Below are positions 19,151 to 27,059 of a stretch of DNA of 64,000 nt, piece by piece. This DNA comes from CAYRFE01 sp964423645 [NCBI: uncultured bacterium] (GTDB lineage Bacteria; Macinerneyibacteriota; Macinerneyibacteria; Macinerneyibacteriales). The translations under genes and the position numbers were made by a program. The first letter of the stretch is position 1; every line of letters starts with the position of its first letter. The stretch is from NCBI GenBank assembly GCA_964423645.1, contig CAYRFE010000009.1, positions 42,445 through 106,444 of the forward strand, written 5' to 3'. The notes beneath the pieces are model-generated. The model was not told the DNA's origin and searched no databases. It was given only the letters and a program-made list of their open reading frames with translations.

Positions 19151-19645
19151 TTACTTGTCTTTAAAATAATCTTCCATCTCGCTGCGGCGTAAAATCGGCA
19201 ACTTTAATTCTTCAGCAAGAGTATTCATCGCAATAGGATCCACAAATGCTGCACCGTCACGCCATTCAACATATACCCAATGATCAGGAGTACCATCCAA
19301 ACGCGCTTTCCCCAAGTACCACTTGCGCTGTGTATCAGTATCGGTTATCTTTTTATCAGAAGAAGTAATTTTAAAACCATCTTCTTTTACAGGCGCATAC
19401 CCGTCTGTTCCCCACATATGTTGACGTGTATGAAATCGATACAAACGACCTTCCTGCCAAACAAGGTTAAACGTATCGGGGATCGCTTTCTCATTCACCA
19501 ATAAATAGTGATGACTCGATTCAGATTTCGAACCCTTCGCTGAATAGGTCACTTTTTCTTCGAGTTGCGGAAGCGGTAAATCGGCTAAAAGTGCACACGT
19601 CATTATTGTGCAAAAAATTATCACGACTGTTGCCATTTTGTTCAT
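19151..19645 (-). CDS. Secreted protein of unknown function
   Basis: A 164-residue protein with a clear N-terminal signal peptide (hydrophobic run TVVIIFCTIMTCALLA, likely cleaved after LLA near residue 21). The mature part is polar, with WxxGRLYRFHTRQHMWG and a WVYVEWRDGAAFVDP segment, and shows no family I recognise. A GGAGG site precedes the ATG, and a promoter lies upstream. The gene appears to be monocistronic. It probably acts in the periplasm or is attached to the envelope. Confidence 0.75.
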   Translation of the reverse strand: MNKMATVVIIFCTIMTCALLADLPLPQLEEKVTYSAKGSKSESSHHYLLVNEKAIPDTFNLVWQEGRLYRFHTRQHMWGTDGYAPVKEDGFKITSSDKKITDTDTQRKWYLGKARLDGTPDHWVYVEWRDGAAFVDPIAMNTLAEELKLPILRRSEMEDYFKDK

Positions 19646-19669
19646 ACTAAACCTCCAACATTCTTACGT

Positions 19670-19697
19670 ATATAATAGCGCGATTTCATGAGATTAC
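19670..19697 (-). promoter_or_regulatory. Promoter-like element for the secreted protein gene
   Basis: Minus strand TTGTAA, 16-bp spacer, TATTAT, about 30 nt before the ATG at 19645. It resembles the other promoters in the window. Confidence 0.5.
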
Positions 19698-19965
19698 AAG
19701 GAAGAATCTTATGAATTGATGCAACTCTGGCCCCTTTCGTTGAATTTCAATTTTTGATCCATATCGCTTGACTCACGGCAGGACCTATGAGATAACGTGT
19801 GCCCGGAATGATCACGTGAAAAAATCTGATGTTTTCCGTAATATTTTACGACGTTACTTAACGCTTATTCATCTTTCGGCGTATCGTATTGAGAAATACA
19901 TACATTGCCGGTACAGAAAACTTTCGAACACGTCCATTTTATCCTCCTCTGAACGTTATTCATAT

Positions 19966-19973
19966 GCTATACT
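19966..19973 (+). promoter_or_regulatory. Extended -10 promoter for the small membrane protein
   Basis: TGC-TATACT matches an extended -10 element (TGn before the hexamer) and lies 25 nt before the ATG at 19999. No good -35 box is visible. Confidence 0.45.
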
Positions 19974-19998
19974 GTCATGAAGCGAAAGGAGACATCCG

Positions 19999-20169
19999 AT
20001 GTCTGATCTTATGCGTATCATTGTCATTATAGCGATCGTGATTCTTGCGATCTTTGCACTTAAGATATTGGCGATCATAGGAGTGTTCTTATTCCGTGTA
20101 GCTTTAGCGGCCGTAGTAATCGGTGCGATCATTTACGGCATCGGGAAACTCACGGGTAAAATCAGATAA
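19999..20169 (+). CDS. Small hydrophobic membrane protein
   Basis: A 56-residue frame with a good GAAAGGAG site 8 nt before the ATG. Nearly the whole product is hydrophobic: residues 7-30 and 32-50 form two predicted membrane helices rich in Ile, Val, Ala and Leu, and the tail is basic (GKLTGKIR). No family recognised. The strong ribosome site, extended -10 promoter and strictly membrane-like composition make it a likely real gene although it is short. Confidence 0.65.
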   Translation: MSDLMRIIVIIAIVILAIFALKILAIIGVFLFRVALAAVVIGAIIYGIGKLTGKIR

Positions 20170-20318
20170 ACAACGAGAATTTTGTCACTATCGACACAGG
20201 CGGATCGTATTCTTCGGATTCGGTGTGCTAGAGATAATTCTATTTCCCCGTTTCGTGTTTTGCCGAGGTTCATTGCGATCAATAATGATACCTTTCACTA
20301 CCTTGCCGGAACATCATA

Positions 20319-20362
20319 AGTCCTTTGCAAGACTACCATTTTTTGAATTTTGCAAAGGCCTC
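20319..20362. repeat. Short inverted-repeat remnant of the dispersed element
   Basis: AGTCCTTTGCAA faces TTTTGCAAAGGCCTC across about 17 bases. These match the terminal repeats of the family (GAGNCCTTTGCAAAATT) with the internal hairpins lost. Confidence 0.55.
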
Positions 20363-20393
20363 AATCATGTATTCCTAGGTCAACAGGAACCTT

Positions 20394-20422
20394 TTGACAA
20401 TCCGATGAATTACATCTATACT
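20394..20422 (+). promoter_or_regulatory. Sigma-70-type promoter for the DUF4349 lipoprotein
   Basis: TTGACA (perfect -35), 17-bp spacer, TATACT (-10), 23 nt before the ATG at 20446. Confidence 0.7.
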
Positions 20423-20445
20423 ACGAAAATACAAGGAGGACAATT

Positions 20446-21357
20446 ATGCGAATACATGTATATTTTTTCGTGTTACTTATCGCCTTCTCGTTTCTTTCAT
20501 GTTCACAAAAACAGTCGACACCTTCAGACACCAACAGTATGCGTTCGGCAGTCAGCGACAATTCTCCGCAGAGTGAATACGACTATGATAAAAAGGAAAA
20601 GGAAGAATCAAAGTCTGACGATGAGCAATCCCTCACAACACAAAAACCGGGAACTCCGGTCACAACCGAGCGAAAAATTATTAAAAACGGGGAGATCAAT
20701 ATCGAAGTGAGCGACCTGAAAAAAGCCGAAAAAGAACTGTCTGATCTGATCAAAAAAACTAACGGGCATATCGCGTCATCAAATCTTAATGAGGGTTATC
20801 TCACTGTCACTGCACGTATACCTGTCGGAACATTTGACGATTTTGTTGAAAAAACCGGGAGTATCGGCAAACTCACCTATAAAACGATCAATGCCGAGGA
20901 TGTCACCGAATATTATTTCGATCTTCAAGGTGAGATCGTTACAAAAAAGATCCTTCGCGAACGATATCAGAGCTATTTACGTAATGCAAAAACAATAGAC
21001 GAATTATTGAAAATCGAACGGGAAATCAATAATGTCACCCGTGAAATTGAAAAGCTGGAAGGATCATTTCGCGTGTTGGATAATAAGGTTGAATATTCAA
21101 CCGTCATGTTCACTCTCAGTCTTCCGCGTTCACAACAAATATCCGATTCCTATCCTTCCTTTATAGTAAGCATCAAAAAACTCGGAAGAGATATCGTATG
21201 GTTCTTACACAATATAATCATCGGAGTAATATATATCGTGCTCTACGGTATTATCTTCGTTGTATTTGTAGGTTTTTTGTATCTTATCACGTTCGGCAAA
21301 ATCGGTCTGGTGAAAAAACTTTTTAAATCTCTTTCAGCAAAAAACAAACCTGAATAG
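20446..21357 (+). CDS. DUF4349 family lipoprotein
   Basis: A 303-residue envelope protein. A signal peptide ends in a lipobox (FSFLSC, Cys near residue 19). A low-complexity Ser/Asp/Lys/Glu linker runs to about residue 72. The DUF4349 core follows, with an ERKIIKNGEINIEV strand, a TARIPVGTFDDFV segment, and a long coiled-coil region (about residues 165-205, rich in Glu, Arg, Lys). A C-terminal transmembrane segment (about 260-285) and a basic tail complete the family layout. DUF4349 proteins have no fixed role. AAGGAGG precedes the ATG. Confidence 0.85.
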   Translation: MRIHVYFFVLLIAFSFLSCSQKQSTPSDTNSMRSAVSDNSPQSEYDYDKKEKEESKSDDEQSLTTQKPGTPVTTERKIIKNGEINIEVSDLKKAEKELSDLIKKTNGHIASSNLNEGYLTVTARIPVGTFDDFVEKTGSIGKLTYKTINAEDVTEYYFDLQGEIVTKKILRERYQSYLRNAKTIDELLKIEREINNVTREIEKLEGSFRVLDNKVEYSTVMFTLSLPRSQQISDSYPSFIVSIKKLGRDIVWFLHNIIIGVIYIVLYGIIFVVFVGFLYLITFGKIGLVKKLFKSLSAKNKPE

Positions 21358-21373
21358 TTTCAAAAATAACGAA

Positions 21374-21395
21374 GGGGGCAATGAAGATATTGCCC
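21374..21395 (+). other. Inverted repeat after the DUF4349 gene
   Basis: GGGCAAT faces ATTGCCC across a 6-nt loop just after the stop. There is no T-run, so termination is uncertain. Confidence 0.35.
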
Positions 21396-21464
21396 TCAAT
21401 ACAATTACTAATTGAATTTGTATGAATAAATTATGAAATTAAAATCAATCGTTGATGATCTGTA

Positions 21465-21490
21465 GAAAAAACCCGGCATAAGCCGGGTTT
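21465..21490 (-). terminator. Intrinsic terminator of the arcC-arcB operon
   Basis: ACCCGGC pairs with GCCGGGT, and on the minus strand the stem is followed by a T-run (TTTTTTC). It lies 26 nt after the arcB stop. Confidence 0.85.
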
Positions 21491-21515
21491 AATAAAGCAT
21501 ATTTCTTAAGCAAAC

Positions 21516-22517
21516 TTACAGATTACCGATAGTCGCGACCATGATCGCTTTGATGGTATGCATACGGTTTTCCGCTTCATCAAACACTTTTGAATGCTTG
21601 CTGCGGAATACTTCGTCGGTCACTTCCATTTCTTTTACGCCATGTTTTTCAAATATCTCTTTGCCGACCTTCGTTTCCACATCATGGAACGCAGGTAAAC
21701 AGTGCAGGAACAATACATCCGGATTTCCGGTTTTTTTGATCATATCCATATTGACCTGATAATCTTTGAGTTGTTTGATACGCTCTTCGAAAAGATGTTC
21801 TTCGCCCATGGATACCCATACGTCGGTATAGATAACATCCGCATCTTTTACACCCTTGGCGACATCATCGGTGAGTTCAATTGTACCGCCGGTGGTTTTG
21901 CATACTTCTTTCATTTCTTTTACGAGATTTTCTTCCGGGAACAGAGATTTCGGAGCCACTGCAACAAAATGCATACCCAACTTTGCACAACCGATCATGA
22001 GTGCGTTACCCATGTTGTTGCGTGCATCGCCGGCGTATACGAATTTTACTTTATTAAGAGGCTTATCAACGTTTTCGATCACCGTGAGGAAATCAGCAAG
22101 GATCTGGGTCGGATGATCGGCATCGGTAAGTCCGTTCCATACCGGTACGCCTGCGTGACGTGCAAGCAATTCAACGACTTCCTGTTTGTAACCGCGATAT
22201 TCGATTCCGTCGTAAAAACGTCCGAGAACCTTTGCGGTGTCTTCAAGCGATTCTTTTTTACCCATTTGGCTGTCATTGGTTCCCAAGAATGTGATGTGTG
22301 CGCCTTCGTCGAGAGCTGCAACTTCAAATGCACAACGGGTACGAGTAGATGCTTTTTCGAACAAAAGCACCACATTCTTACCCTCGAGAAGATTACCGCG
22401 AATACCTGCACGTTTCTTGTTCTTCAGATCGCGTGAAAGATCCAAAAGATACTGGATCTCCTCTGTGGTGAAATCCTTCAGTGTCAAAAAGTGTCTGCCC
22501 TTCAAATTTACCGGCAT
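21516..22517 (-). CDS. arcB: Ornithine carbamoyltransferase, probably catabolic
   Basis: A 333-residue OTCase. The carbamoyl phosphate loop is [12 protein letters not shown] (STRTR near residue 57), and the ornithine site carries the HCLPAFHD motif near residue 272. Length and close match fit the ArcB/ArgF family. Because it is cotranscribed with carbamate kinase, it likely works in reverse, splitting citrulline into ornithine and carbamoyl phosphate for ATP synthesis. Arginine deiminase (arcA) and a transporter are not in the window. The start has a GGAGG site and the operon ends at an intrinsic terminator. Confidence 0.93.
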   Translation of the reverse strand: MPVNLKGRHFLTLKDFTTEEIQYLLDLSRDLKNKKRAGIRGNLLEGKNVVLLFEKASTRTRCAFEVAALDEGAHITFLGTNDSQMGKKESLEDTAKVLGRFYDGIEYRGYKQEVVELLARHAGVPVWNGLTDADHPTQILADFLTVIENVDKPLNKVKFVYAGDARNNMGNALMIGCAKLGMHFVAVAPKSLFPEENLVKEMKEVCKTTGGTIELTDDVAKGVKDADVIYTDVWVSMGEEHLFEERIKQLKDYQVNMDMIKKTGNPDVLFLHCLPAFHDVETKVGKEIFEKHGVKEMEVTDEVFRSKHSKVFDEAENRMHTIKAIMVATIGNL

Positions 22518-22543
22518 ATGTCAACCTCCTGTGTTATATACGT

Positions 22544-23494
22544 TTATTTTACGATACGCGTGCCTGTTTTGCCTTCAAGCGCTTCTTCGATCATTTCCGG
22601 CGCGGTGATTATAACCGTTTCGCCGCCGTTTTCAAGGAAATTGATAGCCGCTTGAATTTTCGGCCCCATGCTTCCTTTCGGGAACTGCCCTTCTGCCATA
22701 TATTTCTTACAATCAGCGATCGAAATGGTACCAAGGTCCTTCTGATCGGGCTTGCCGAAGTTAACCGCAACTTTTTCAACACCGGTAGAAATAACAAGCG
22801 TTTTCGCACCTATCTCAAGCGCGAGTACTGCAGTTGCATAATCTTTATCAATAACAGCGTCAACGCCTTCGAGTGTTTTATTTTTTTCGTAATATACCGG
22901 TATACCTCCGCCGCCGACAGTGATAACCACTGCGCCGGTATCAACAAGCTTACGAATCATATTCTTCTCAATAACTGTCTGCGGGATCGGTGACGGTACA
23001 ACCCGACGCCATCCGCGACCTGCATCCTCCACCATTTTCCAACCCTGTTCTTTCATAAGTGCTTCGGCCTGTTCCGGTTTGTAAAAGGGTCCTACCGGCT
23101 TGGACGGATTGATCATCTGCGGATCTTGAGGATCAACGACAACTTGGGCAAGCACGGTCACAACTTCTTTATCGATACCTTCCAGTATAAGACGGTTCTG
23201 TAAGCTTTGTTCGATCATGTATCCCATACCGCCCTGGGTGTCGGCTACAATTACTCCAAGCGGACGATCGGGAACGCTGAACATCTCGACACCTGCTTGG
23301 GTACGAAGCAACATATTGCCCGCTTGCGGCCCGTTACCGTGTGTAATGACGACGTCATAACCGTGTTTGATAACTTTTATTATCCCATCGAGGGACGCAC
23401 GCGTATTGCGGAATTCTTCGGTAACCGTGCCCTTGTCACCATGACGGATAATTGCATTTCCGCCGAGCGCTATAACGACTTTTTCCCGTGACAT
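22544..23494 (-). CDS. arcC: Carbamate kinase
   Basis: A 316-residue amino acid kinase family enzyme that transfers phosphate from carbamoyl phosphate to ADP. Signatures: VIALGGNAI at the N-terminus, THGNGPQAGN near residue 51, GGGGIPV near 195, and the DKDYATAVLA stretch near 215. It is the first gene of the arcC-arcB unit, 26 nt upstream of arcB. AAGGAGG precedes its ATG. A leader hairpin lies between the promoter and the ribosome site. Confidence 0.95.
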   Translation of the reverse strand: MSREKVVIALGGNAIIRHGDKGTVTEEFRNTRASLDGIIKVIKHGYDVVITHGNGPQAGNMLLRTQAGVEMFSVPDRPLGVIVADTQGGMGYMIEQSLQNRLILEGIDKEVVTVLAQVVVDPQDPQMINPSKPVGPFYKPEQAEALMKEQGWKMVEDAGRGWRRVVPSPIPQTVIEKNMIRKLVDTGAVVITVGGGGIPVYYEKNKTLEGVDAVIDKDYATAVLALEIGAKTLVISTGVEKVAVNFGKPDQKDLGTISIADCKKYMAEGQFPKGSMGPKIQAAINFLENGGETVIITAPEMIEEALEGKTGTRIVK

Positions 23495-23515
23495 ACATAC
23501 CTCCTTGGGTTGTTA

Positions 23516-23543
23516 AACAAAAAAGGAAGGATTGTCTCCTTCC
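23516..23543 (-). terminator. Hairpin with U-tail in the arcC leader
   Basis: Minus strand: GGAAGGA pairs with TCCTTCC across a 5-nt loop, then TTTTTTG, then about 10 nt to the AAGGAGG site of arcC. It begins about 10 nt after a TATAAT box, so it is at the 5' end of the transcript. It is a likely attenuator or 5' stem. Confidence 0.6.
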
Positions 23544-23552
23544 CTGTGAGCC

Positions 23553-23580
23553 GATTATAGCAAATTAGAGGTATTTGACA
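23553..23580 (-). promoter_or_regulatory. Sigma-70-type promoter of arcC-arcB
   Basis: Minus strand TTGTCA (-35), 16-bp spacer, TATAAT (-10, perfect), about 60 nt before the arcC ATG. Confidence 0.65.
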
Positions 23581-23659
23581 AGTGTTTTTTTTAGATTAAA
23601 CCTCAATATCACCGCTGTTGTCCTGTTATATTCAATTACATTCGTTTTTCGTGCAATAG

Positions 23660-23719
23660 CATACGCAAACATACTCACGTATACGCAACCATACTCATGC
23701 ATACTCACGTATACTCAAA
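23660..23719 (+). repeat. Six 10-bp direct repeats (CATACTCACG-like)
   Basis: Six back-to-back decamers: CATACGCAAA, CATACTCACG, TATACGCAAC, CATACTCATG, CATACTCACG, TATACTCAAA. The spacing is exact. There are no spacers, so it is not a CRISPR. Confidence 0.8.
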
Positions 23720-23908
23720 GCCATTGCCATTTTTCACGATAAAACACGTATAGCGCCGAAAAAATCGGTATAATTCGATAATAATTCAAGAAAGTATATT
23801 GGAAATAATGTAAAGTTTTTTAACCTATACCGCATTGTTTTCGTGCAGGGCTGACCATTATTCCCGTCATTCCCGTAAAAACATGCCTCGATCTATCAAA
23901 ATTCAAAT

Positions 23909-24070
23909 GAGATCTTTGCAAAATTCAAAATTTTCAATTTTTCTTTAATGTCTAAATAGGAGTGTGGGGACGAAGTCCCCATTATAAAAAACTTGTAAGC
24001 CCCTTCCAAACTCAATGGAAGGGGTTTGGGGATGGCACAAATTGTTTTATAATAATTTTGCAAAGGGCTC
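23909..24070 (+). repeat. Complete double-hairpin element with terminal inverted repeats
   Basis: This 162-bp copy is bounded by GAGATCTTTGCAAAATT on the left and AATTTTGCAAAGGGCTC on the right (15 of 17 bases pair). Inside lie a GGGGAC-GAA-GTCCCC hairpin and a CCCCTTCC/GGAAGGGG hairpin followed by TTTGGGGATGGCA. There is no coding capacity. It looks like a MITE. Confidence 0.8.
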
Positions 24071-24073
24071 ATA

Positions 24074-24105
24074 TCTGGATTATCGGGTCAAGTCCGATAA
24101 TGACA
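24074..24105 (+). repeat. Short palindromic repeat (ATTATCGG unit)
   Basis: CTGGATTATCGGGTCAAG followed by TCCGATAATGACAC forms a hairpin. A near-identical unit occurs in reverse orientation at 63614-63645. Confidence 0.7.
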
Positions 24106-24265
24106 CAAAGAAAAGACATTCGTTGAAATGATAAATCACACCACCCCGTCGCTTCGCGATACCCCTCCTTATCAAGATGTGGCCTTCTGCAAGGGTTTCT
24201 AGTTGATTTACGTGCATAGGTATGTATTGATACTGCACTAATATAATAAAATATTTCATACCGCT

Positions 24266-24469
24266 CAATGAACTATCCCGCAGCAAGCTACGGGGTATCT
24301 CCCCAAAAAATACTATATTTGTTTGCCCACCCCAAACCCCTCCCTTTGAATTTGGGAGGGGCTTATTTTCTAATATAGTGGGGACTTCGTCCCCACACCC
24401 CTTATAATAACAAAACTATAATAGCAAAGCCGAAGCAAACTTCGGGGAATTTGACCCATTTAGATTAAA
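24266..24469 (+). repeat. 204-bp multi-hairpin element, copy A
   Basis: By eye it differs at only 5 of 204 positions from 63362-63565. It holds four stems: CCCCG/CGGGG, CCCCTCCC/GGGAGGGG, GGGGAC/GTCCCC and CCGAAG/CTTCGG. The middle two are the reverse complement of the element at 29561. Confidence 0.85.
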
Positions 24470-24570
24470 CTCATACTTGTCGAATACAATTTAACAAAGA
24501 ATCAAAATCCACAATTACACATAATTCTATTTTTTTTCAATACACAGAATCATCATTTGAAAATTCAAGT

Positions 24571-24598
24571 TTGCTTTGATCTATTTGTCATGTATAAT
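24571..24598 (+). promoter_or_regulatory. Sigma-70-type promoter for the TPR lipoprotein
   Basis: TTGCTT, 16-bp spacer, TATAAT, 20 nt before the ATG at 24619. Confidence 0.5.
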
Positions 24599-24618
24599 CG
24601 CCGGGGAGCGAGGTATTG

Positions 24619-25380
24619 ATGAAAGCCTTTTTCTTTCTTTTTTCTTTTTTAATATTTATTTCTTGTAGTATTTACTCTCGTAACTCTCTAGAAAAACTTA
24701 TTAAAAAAGGCGACCAGTTTTTTCGACGATCCGAATACTCGTTAGCGTACAGTTGGTATTTTAAAGCATTTGAAATTCATCCTACATCGGAAATACCTTA
24801 TTATAAAATCGCACAATGTCTCATGCAAATAAGAGAATTTGACAAATCCATATATTGGGTAAATAAATCGTTATCATTGAATCCATCCTCATCACAAGCA
24901 TATCACACGAAAGGCTTGATACATATTTATAGGCATGATTATCCCTCTGCCATGGAATACATTCAAAAAGCACTTGAACTTGACTCAAATAATTATAACG
25001 CGCTCTGTAATCTTGGAATACTTTATTCATTTATGGAAAATCATAGTGCCGCGATAGAGATATATTTACAAGCAACACGTATAAATCCCAGCGATGCAAC
25101 AAACTATTACCATATAGGTTTATCTTATTATGATAAACAAGAATTCGAAAACGCCCTTTTCTATTTCAATCTCTCCGTGAAAAAAGACAGTTCATTTGAT
25201 CGAAATTATTATAAGATAGGGGTTATTTATAAAAATTATGGAAACAAACTTCTATGGGAAAAATATCTTATTAAAGCAGCGCGAAAAGGGAATCCGTTAG
25301 CACGATATGATTTAAAAAAAGAAAGGATTCCATGGCAACTGAAACCTTACGATAGACATCATCAAAACATTTCAAGATGA
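24619..25380 (+). CDS. TPR-repeat lipoprotein
   Basis: A 253-residue protein. The ATG at 24619 is preferred to a TTG one codon before; GGGGAGCGAGG lies upstream. The signal peptide is very Phe-rich and ends in a lipobox (LIFISC). After it run about six tetratricopeptide repeats with alternating small and aromatic residues (for example AYHTKGLIHIYRHDYPSAMEYIQKAL region, residues about 95-120). The tail is basic. It likely faces the periplasm as a protein-interaction platform. It is more AT-rich than the core genes. Confidence 0.82.
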   Translation: MKAFFFLFSFLIFISCSIYSRNSLEKLIKKGDQFFRRSEYSLAYSWYFKAFEIHPTSEIPYYKIAQCLMQIREFDKSIYWVNKSLSLNPSSSQAYHTKGLIHIYRHDYPSAMEYIQKALELDSNNYNALCNLGILYSFMENHSAAIEIYLQATRINPSDATNYYHIGLSYYDKQEFENALFYFNLSVKKDSSFDRNYYKIGVIYKNYGNKLLWEKYLIKAARKGNPLARYDLKKERIPWQLKPYDRHHQNISR

Positions 25381-25570
25381 AGAAACGCGCGTATGATTGC
25401 AAGGTATGCTCGCGTACCCGTCTCAATCCTGTCTTTGTGTTTAAAATTTGTTCTATAGTGACATTTCTCCGACACCGCAAAACAAGCAACGGCGAATCAA
25501 TACTTATAGATTCTATCAGACAAATAAATAAGATAGCAACAGATGCAAAACGATTCTCTTGCATTAACAA

Positions 25571-26878
25571 CTATTCGTCATTCACGTGCCGAATGATGAT
25601 CTTGTATTTGTTGTTCTTATAGGGAAGTATCGTATCCACATATTCAAACCGGATCGTAACTCCTTCAACTTTTGACGATATTGACTCTCTAAGAGTGCAT
25701 TCGTCTTTCAATGTATACGTCGGTAATTTTACAATTAAAAATTTTACCGTATTCGAATCCATTTGATGAACTTGAAATTGTTTAACATTGCATGAATACA
25801 TCATTTGATGAGCGATACGTATTCTTTTCCCACCCAACTCTAAGTGATCGGTCTCTCTCCCCATTATTGCAGTTATACGATTGCTTTTTCTCCCGCAAGG
25901 GCATTCTTTTTGAGTGAGTATACCGTAATCACCGGTATCATACCGTATGAACGGGAAAGAATAATTGAAAAAATCCGTACCGATTATTTTCCCTTCTTGT
26001 TCATATAGAGCCCTACCGTCATCATTGACCACTTCAAACAAAGAATTATCATAGTCAATATGCAAGCCGTTGTGGCACTCACACTCAAAAGCGGTAACAC
26101 CGGAGTCATATAATCCATAGGTATCATAAATTTCCGATTTAAATGCTTCGGATATAAGAGACCGCTGAGCATCATTTAATTTTTCAGCAGTAGTAAAGAT
26201 GCTTGTGGGTGTAAATTGTAATGAACCATTTTTTTTTATAATATAATCACTCATAAGCGCAATGGAGCTTACATATCCCCGTAAAAATGTAGGTTTCCAC
26301 GTATTGAGAAAATCTATCTTGTGTTGAATAACGCTATCCGACATATCACCGACTGAGATATTCACTCTTCCAAACAATAATTTCACCGCTATATGCGTGA
26401 ACAACCCGATACGAGAAGGAGAGACCGTTGCCATTTTATCTCCAATTGAATACCCGCCATACTCCCACCCATGGATTATTTTTGCTCTGCCGAACATCAA
26501 AGAATTCTTATCAAGTCTGTAATTAAAAAACAACCCGGACGTCCCGCTTGTATGGTTTTCAATATACGGATATGGAGGTTTTACAGCTAAAAATTGTTCA
26601 TAATGATCTATCATGTCTTGTTTTGAAGTGATCGGCACTTTTTCAATATCATCATAGTATCGAATACTATCGACGTGAATCCCGTGCTCATCAAAGAGTC
26701 GTTTGTAGTAACTGTTGTTCTCATAGGCATAACCTGCAATATTTTTGAACAAGGCTATCTGATTAGAAAGTTTTTCATCAAGGCTCATACGTTCATTACT
26801 TTTAATTATCTTTAAATATTTCAATACTTCAGGTTCCATAACTCTATAGGCTGTTTGAGCAATAAAATTAGCTAGCAT
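25571..26878 (-). CDS. PaaK/CapK-like adenylate-forming enzyme
   Basis: A 435-residue ANL-superfamily protein resembling phenylacetate-CoA ligase PaaK and CapK-like proteins of polysaccharide loci. Motifs: the phosphate loop HTSGTSG near residue 110, a YDTYGLYDSG region near residue 245, FIRYDTGDYG near 325, and a zinc-knuckle-like CPCGR just after it. These proteins activate carboxylic acids as adenylates. The acid and downstream thiol are not inferable; no CoA-related or sugar genes are adjacent. GGAGGAAGG precedes the ATG and it stands alone on the minus strand. Confidence 0.82.
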   Translation of the reverse strand: MLANFIAQTAYRVMEPEVLKYLKIIKSNERMSLDEKLSNQIALFKNIAGYAYENNSYYKRLFDEHGIHVDSIRYYDDIEKVPITSKQDMIDHYEQFLAVKPPYPYIENHTSGTSGLFFNYRLDKNSLMFGRAKIIHGWEYGGYSIGDKMATVSPSRIGLFTHIAVKLLFGRVNISVGDMSDSVIQHKIDFLNTWKPTFLRGYVSSIALMSDYIIKKNGSLQFTPTSIFTTAEKLNDAQRSLISEAFKSEIYDTYGLYDSGVTAFECECHNGLHIDYDNSLFEVVNDDGRALYEQEGKIIGTDFFNYSFPFIRYDTGDYGILTQKECPCGRKSNRITAIMGRETDHLELGGKRIRIAHQMMYSCNVKQFQVHQMDSNTVKFLIVKLPTYTLKDECTLRESISSKVEGVTIRFEYVDTILPYKNNKYKIIIRHVNDE

Positions 26879-26903
26879 AGTTCCTTCCTCCGATTGTATC
26901 TTT

Positions 26904-26931
26904 ATCTTAACCGTACTTCATTTTCTGTCAA
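26904..26931 (-). promoter_or_regulatory. Promoter for the PaaK-like gene
   Basis: Minus strand TTGACA, 16-bp spacer, TAAGAT, about 25 nt before the ATG at 26878. Confidence 0.5.
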
Positions 26932-27015
26932 TTACATTTTCCACACAAAATGATATACGGTCACTCATCAAAAATCAAGAAAACCACACTCGTGTAAGTG
27001 AAGAAAATTTCCCTT

Positions 27016-27043
27016 TGACATATCCTATGTTTCTTGTATACTA
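27016..27043 (+). promoter_or_regulatory. Sigma-70-type promoter of the AMIN/NlpC unit
   Basis: TTGACA, 16-bp spacer, TATACT, 16 nt before the ATG at 27060. It likely drives the following three genes. Confidence 0.65.
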
Positions 27044-27059
27044 ATGCGGGTGATTAAAT

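Larger units (their letters stand above)
23581..24570. other. Gene-free repeat-rich stretch
   Basis: About 1 kb without a convincing gene. It holds, in order, a 60-bp array of 10-bp repeats (23660-23719), a double-hairpin element (23909-24070), a palindrome (24074-24105) and a 204-bp element nearly identical to one at 63362 (24266-24469). The few open frames here fall inside the repeats. Confidence 0.75.

Noticed and set aside
18929-19192. 87-residue plus-strand frame
   Set aside because: Runs through the double-hairpin repeat and into the convergent gene; no ribosome site.
20123-20710. 195-residue plus-strand frame
   Set aside because: Crosses a promoter and overlaps two better supported genes (19999 and 20446).
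21702-22436. 244-residue plus-strand frame
   Set aside because: Antisense to arcB; composition is a mirror of a highly biased coding sequence.
23660-23719. Possible CRISPR array
   Set aside because: Repeat units are 10 bp and contiguous with no spacers; no cas genes in the window.
24080-24286. 68-residue minus-strand frame
   Set aside because: Made mostly of repeat sequence, not protein-like.
25377-25622. 81-residue plus-strand frame overlapping the TPR gene stop by ATGA
   Set aside because: It has a CxxC near the start, but no ribosome site, no recognisable fold, and it runs 52 nt into the opposite-strand PaaK-like gene.
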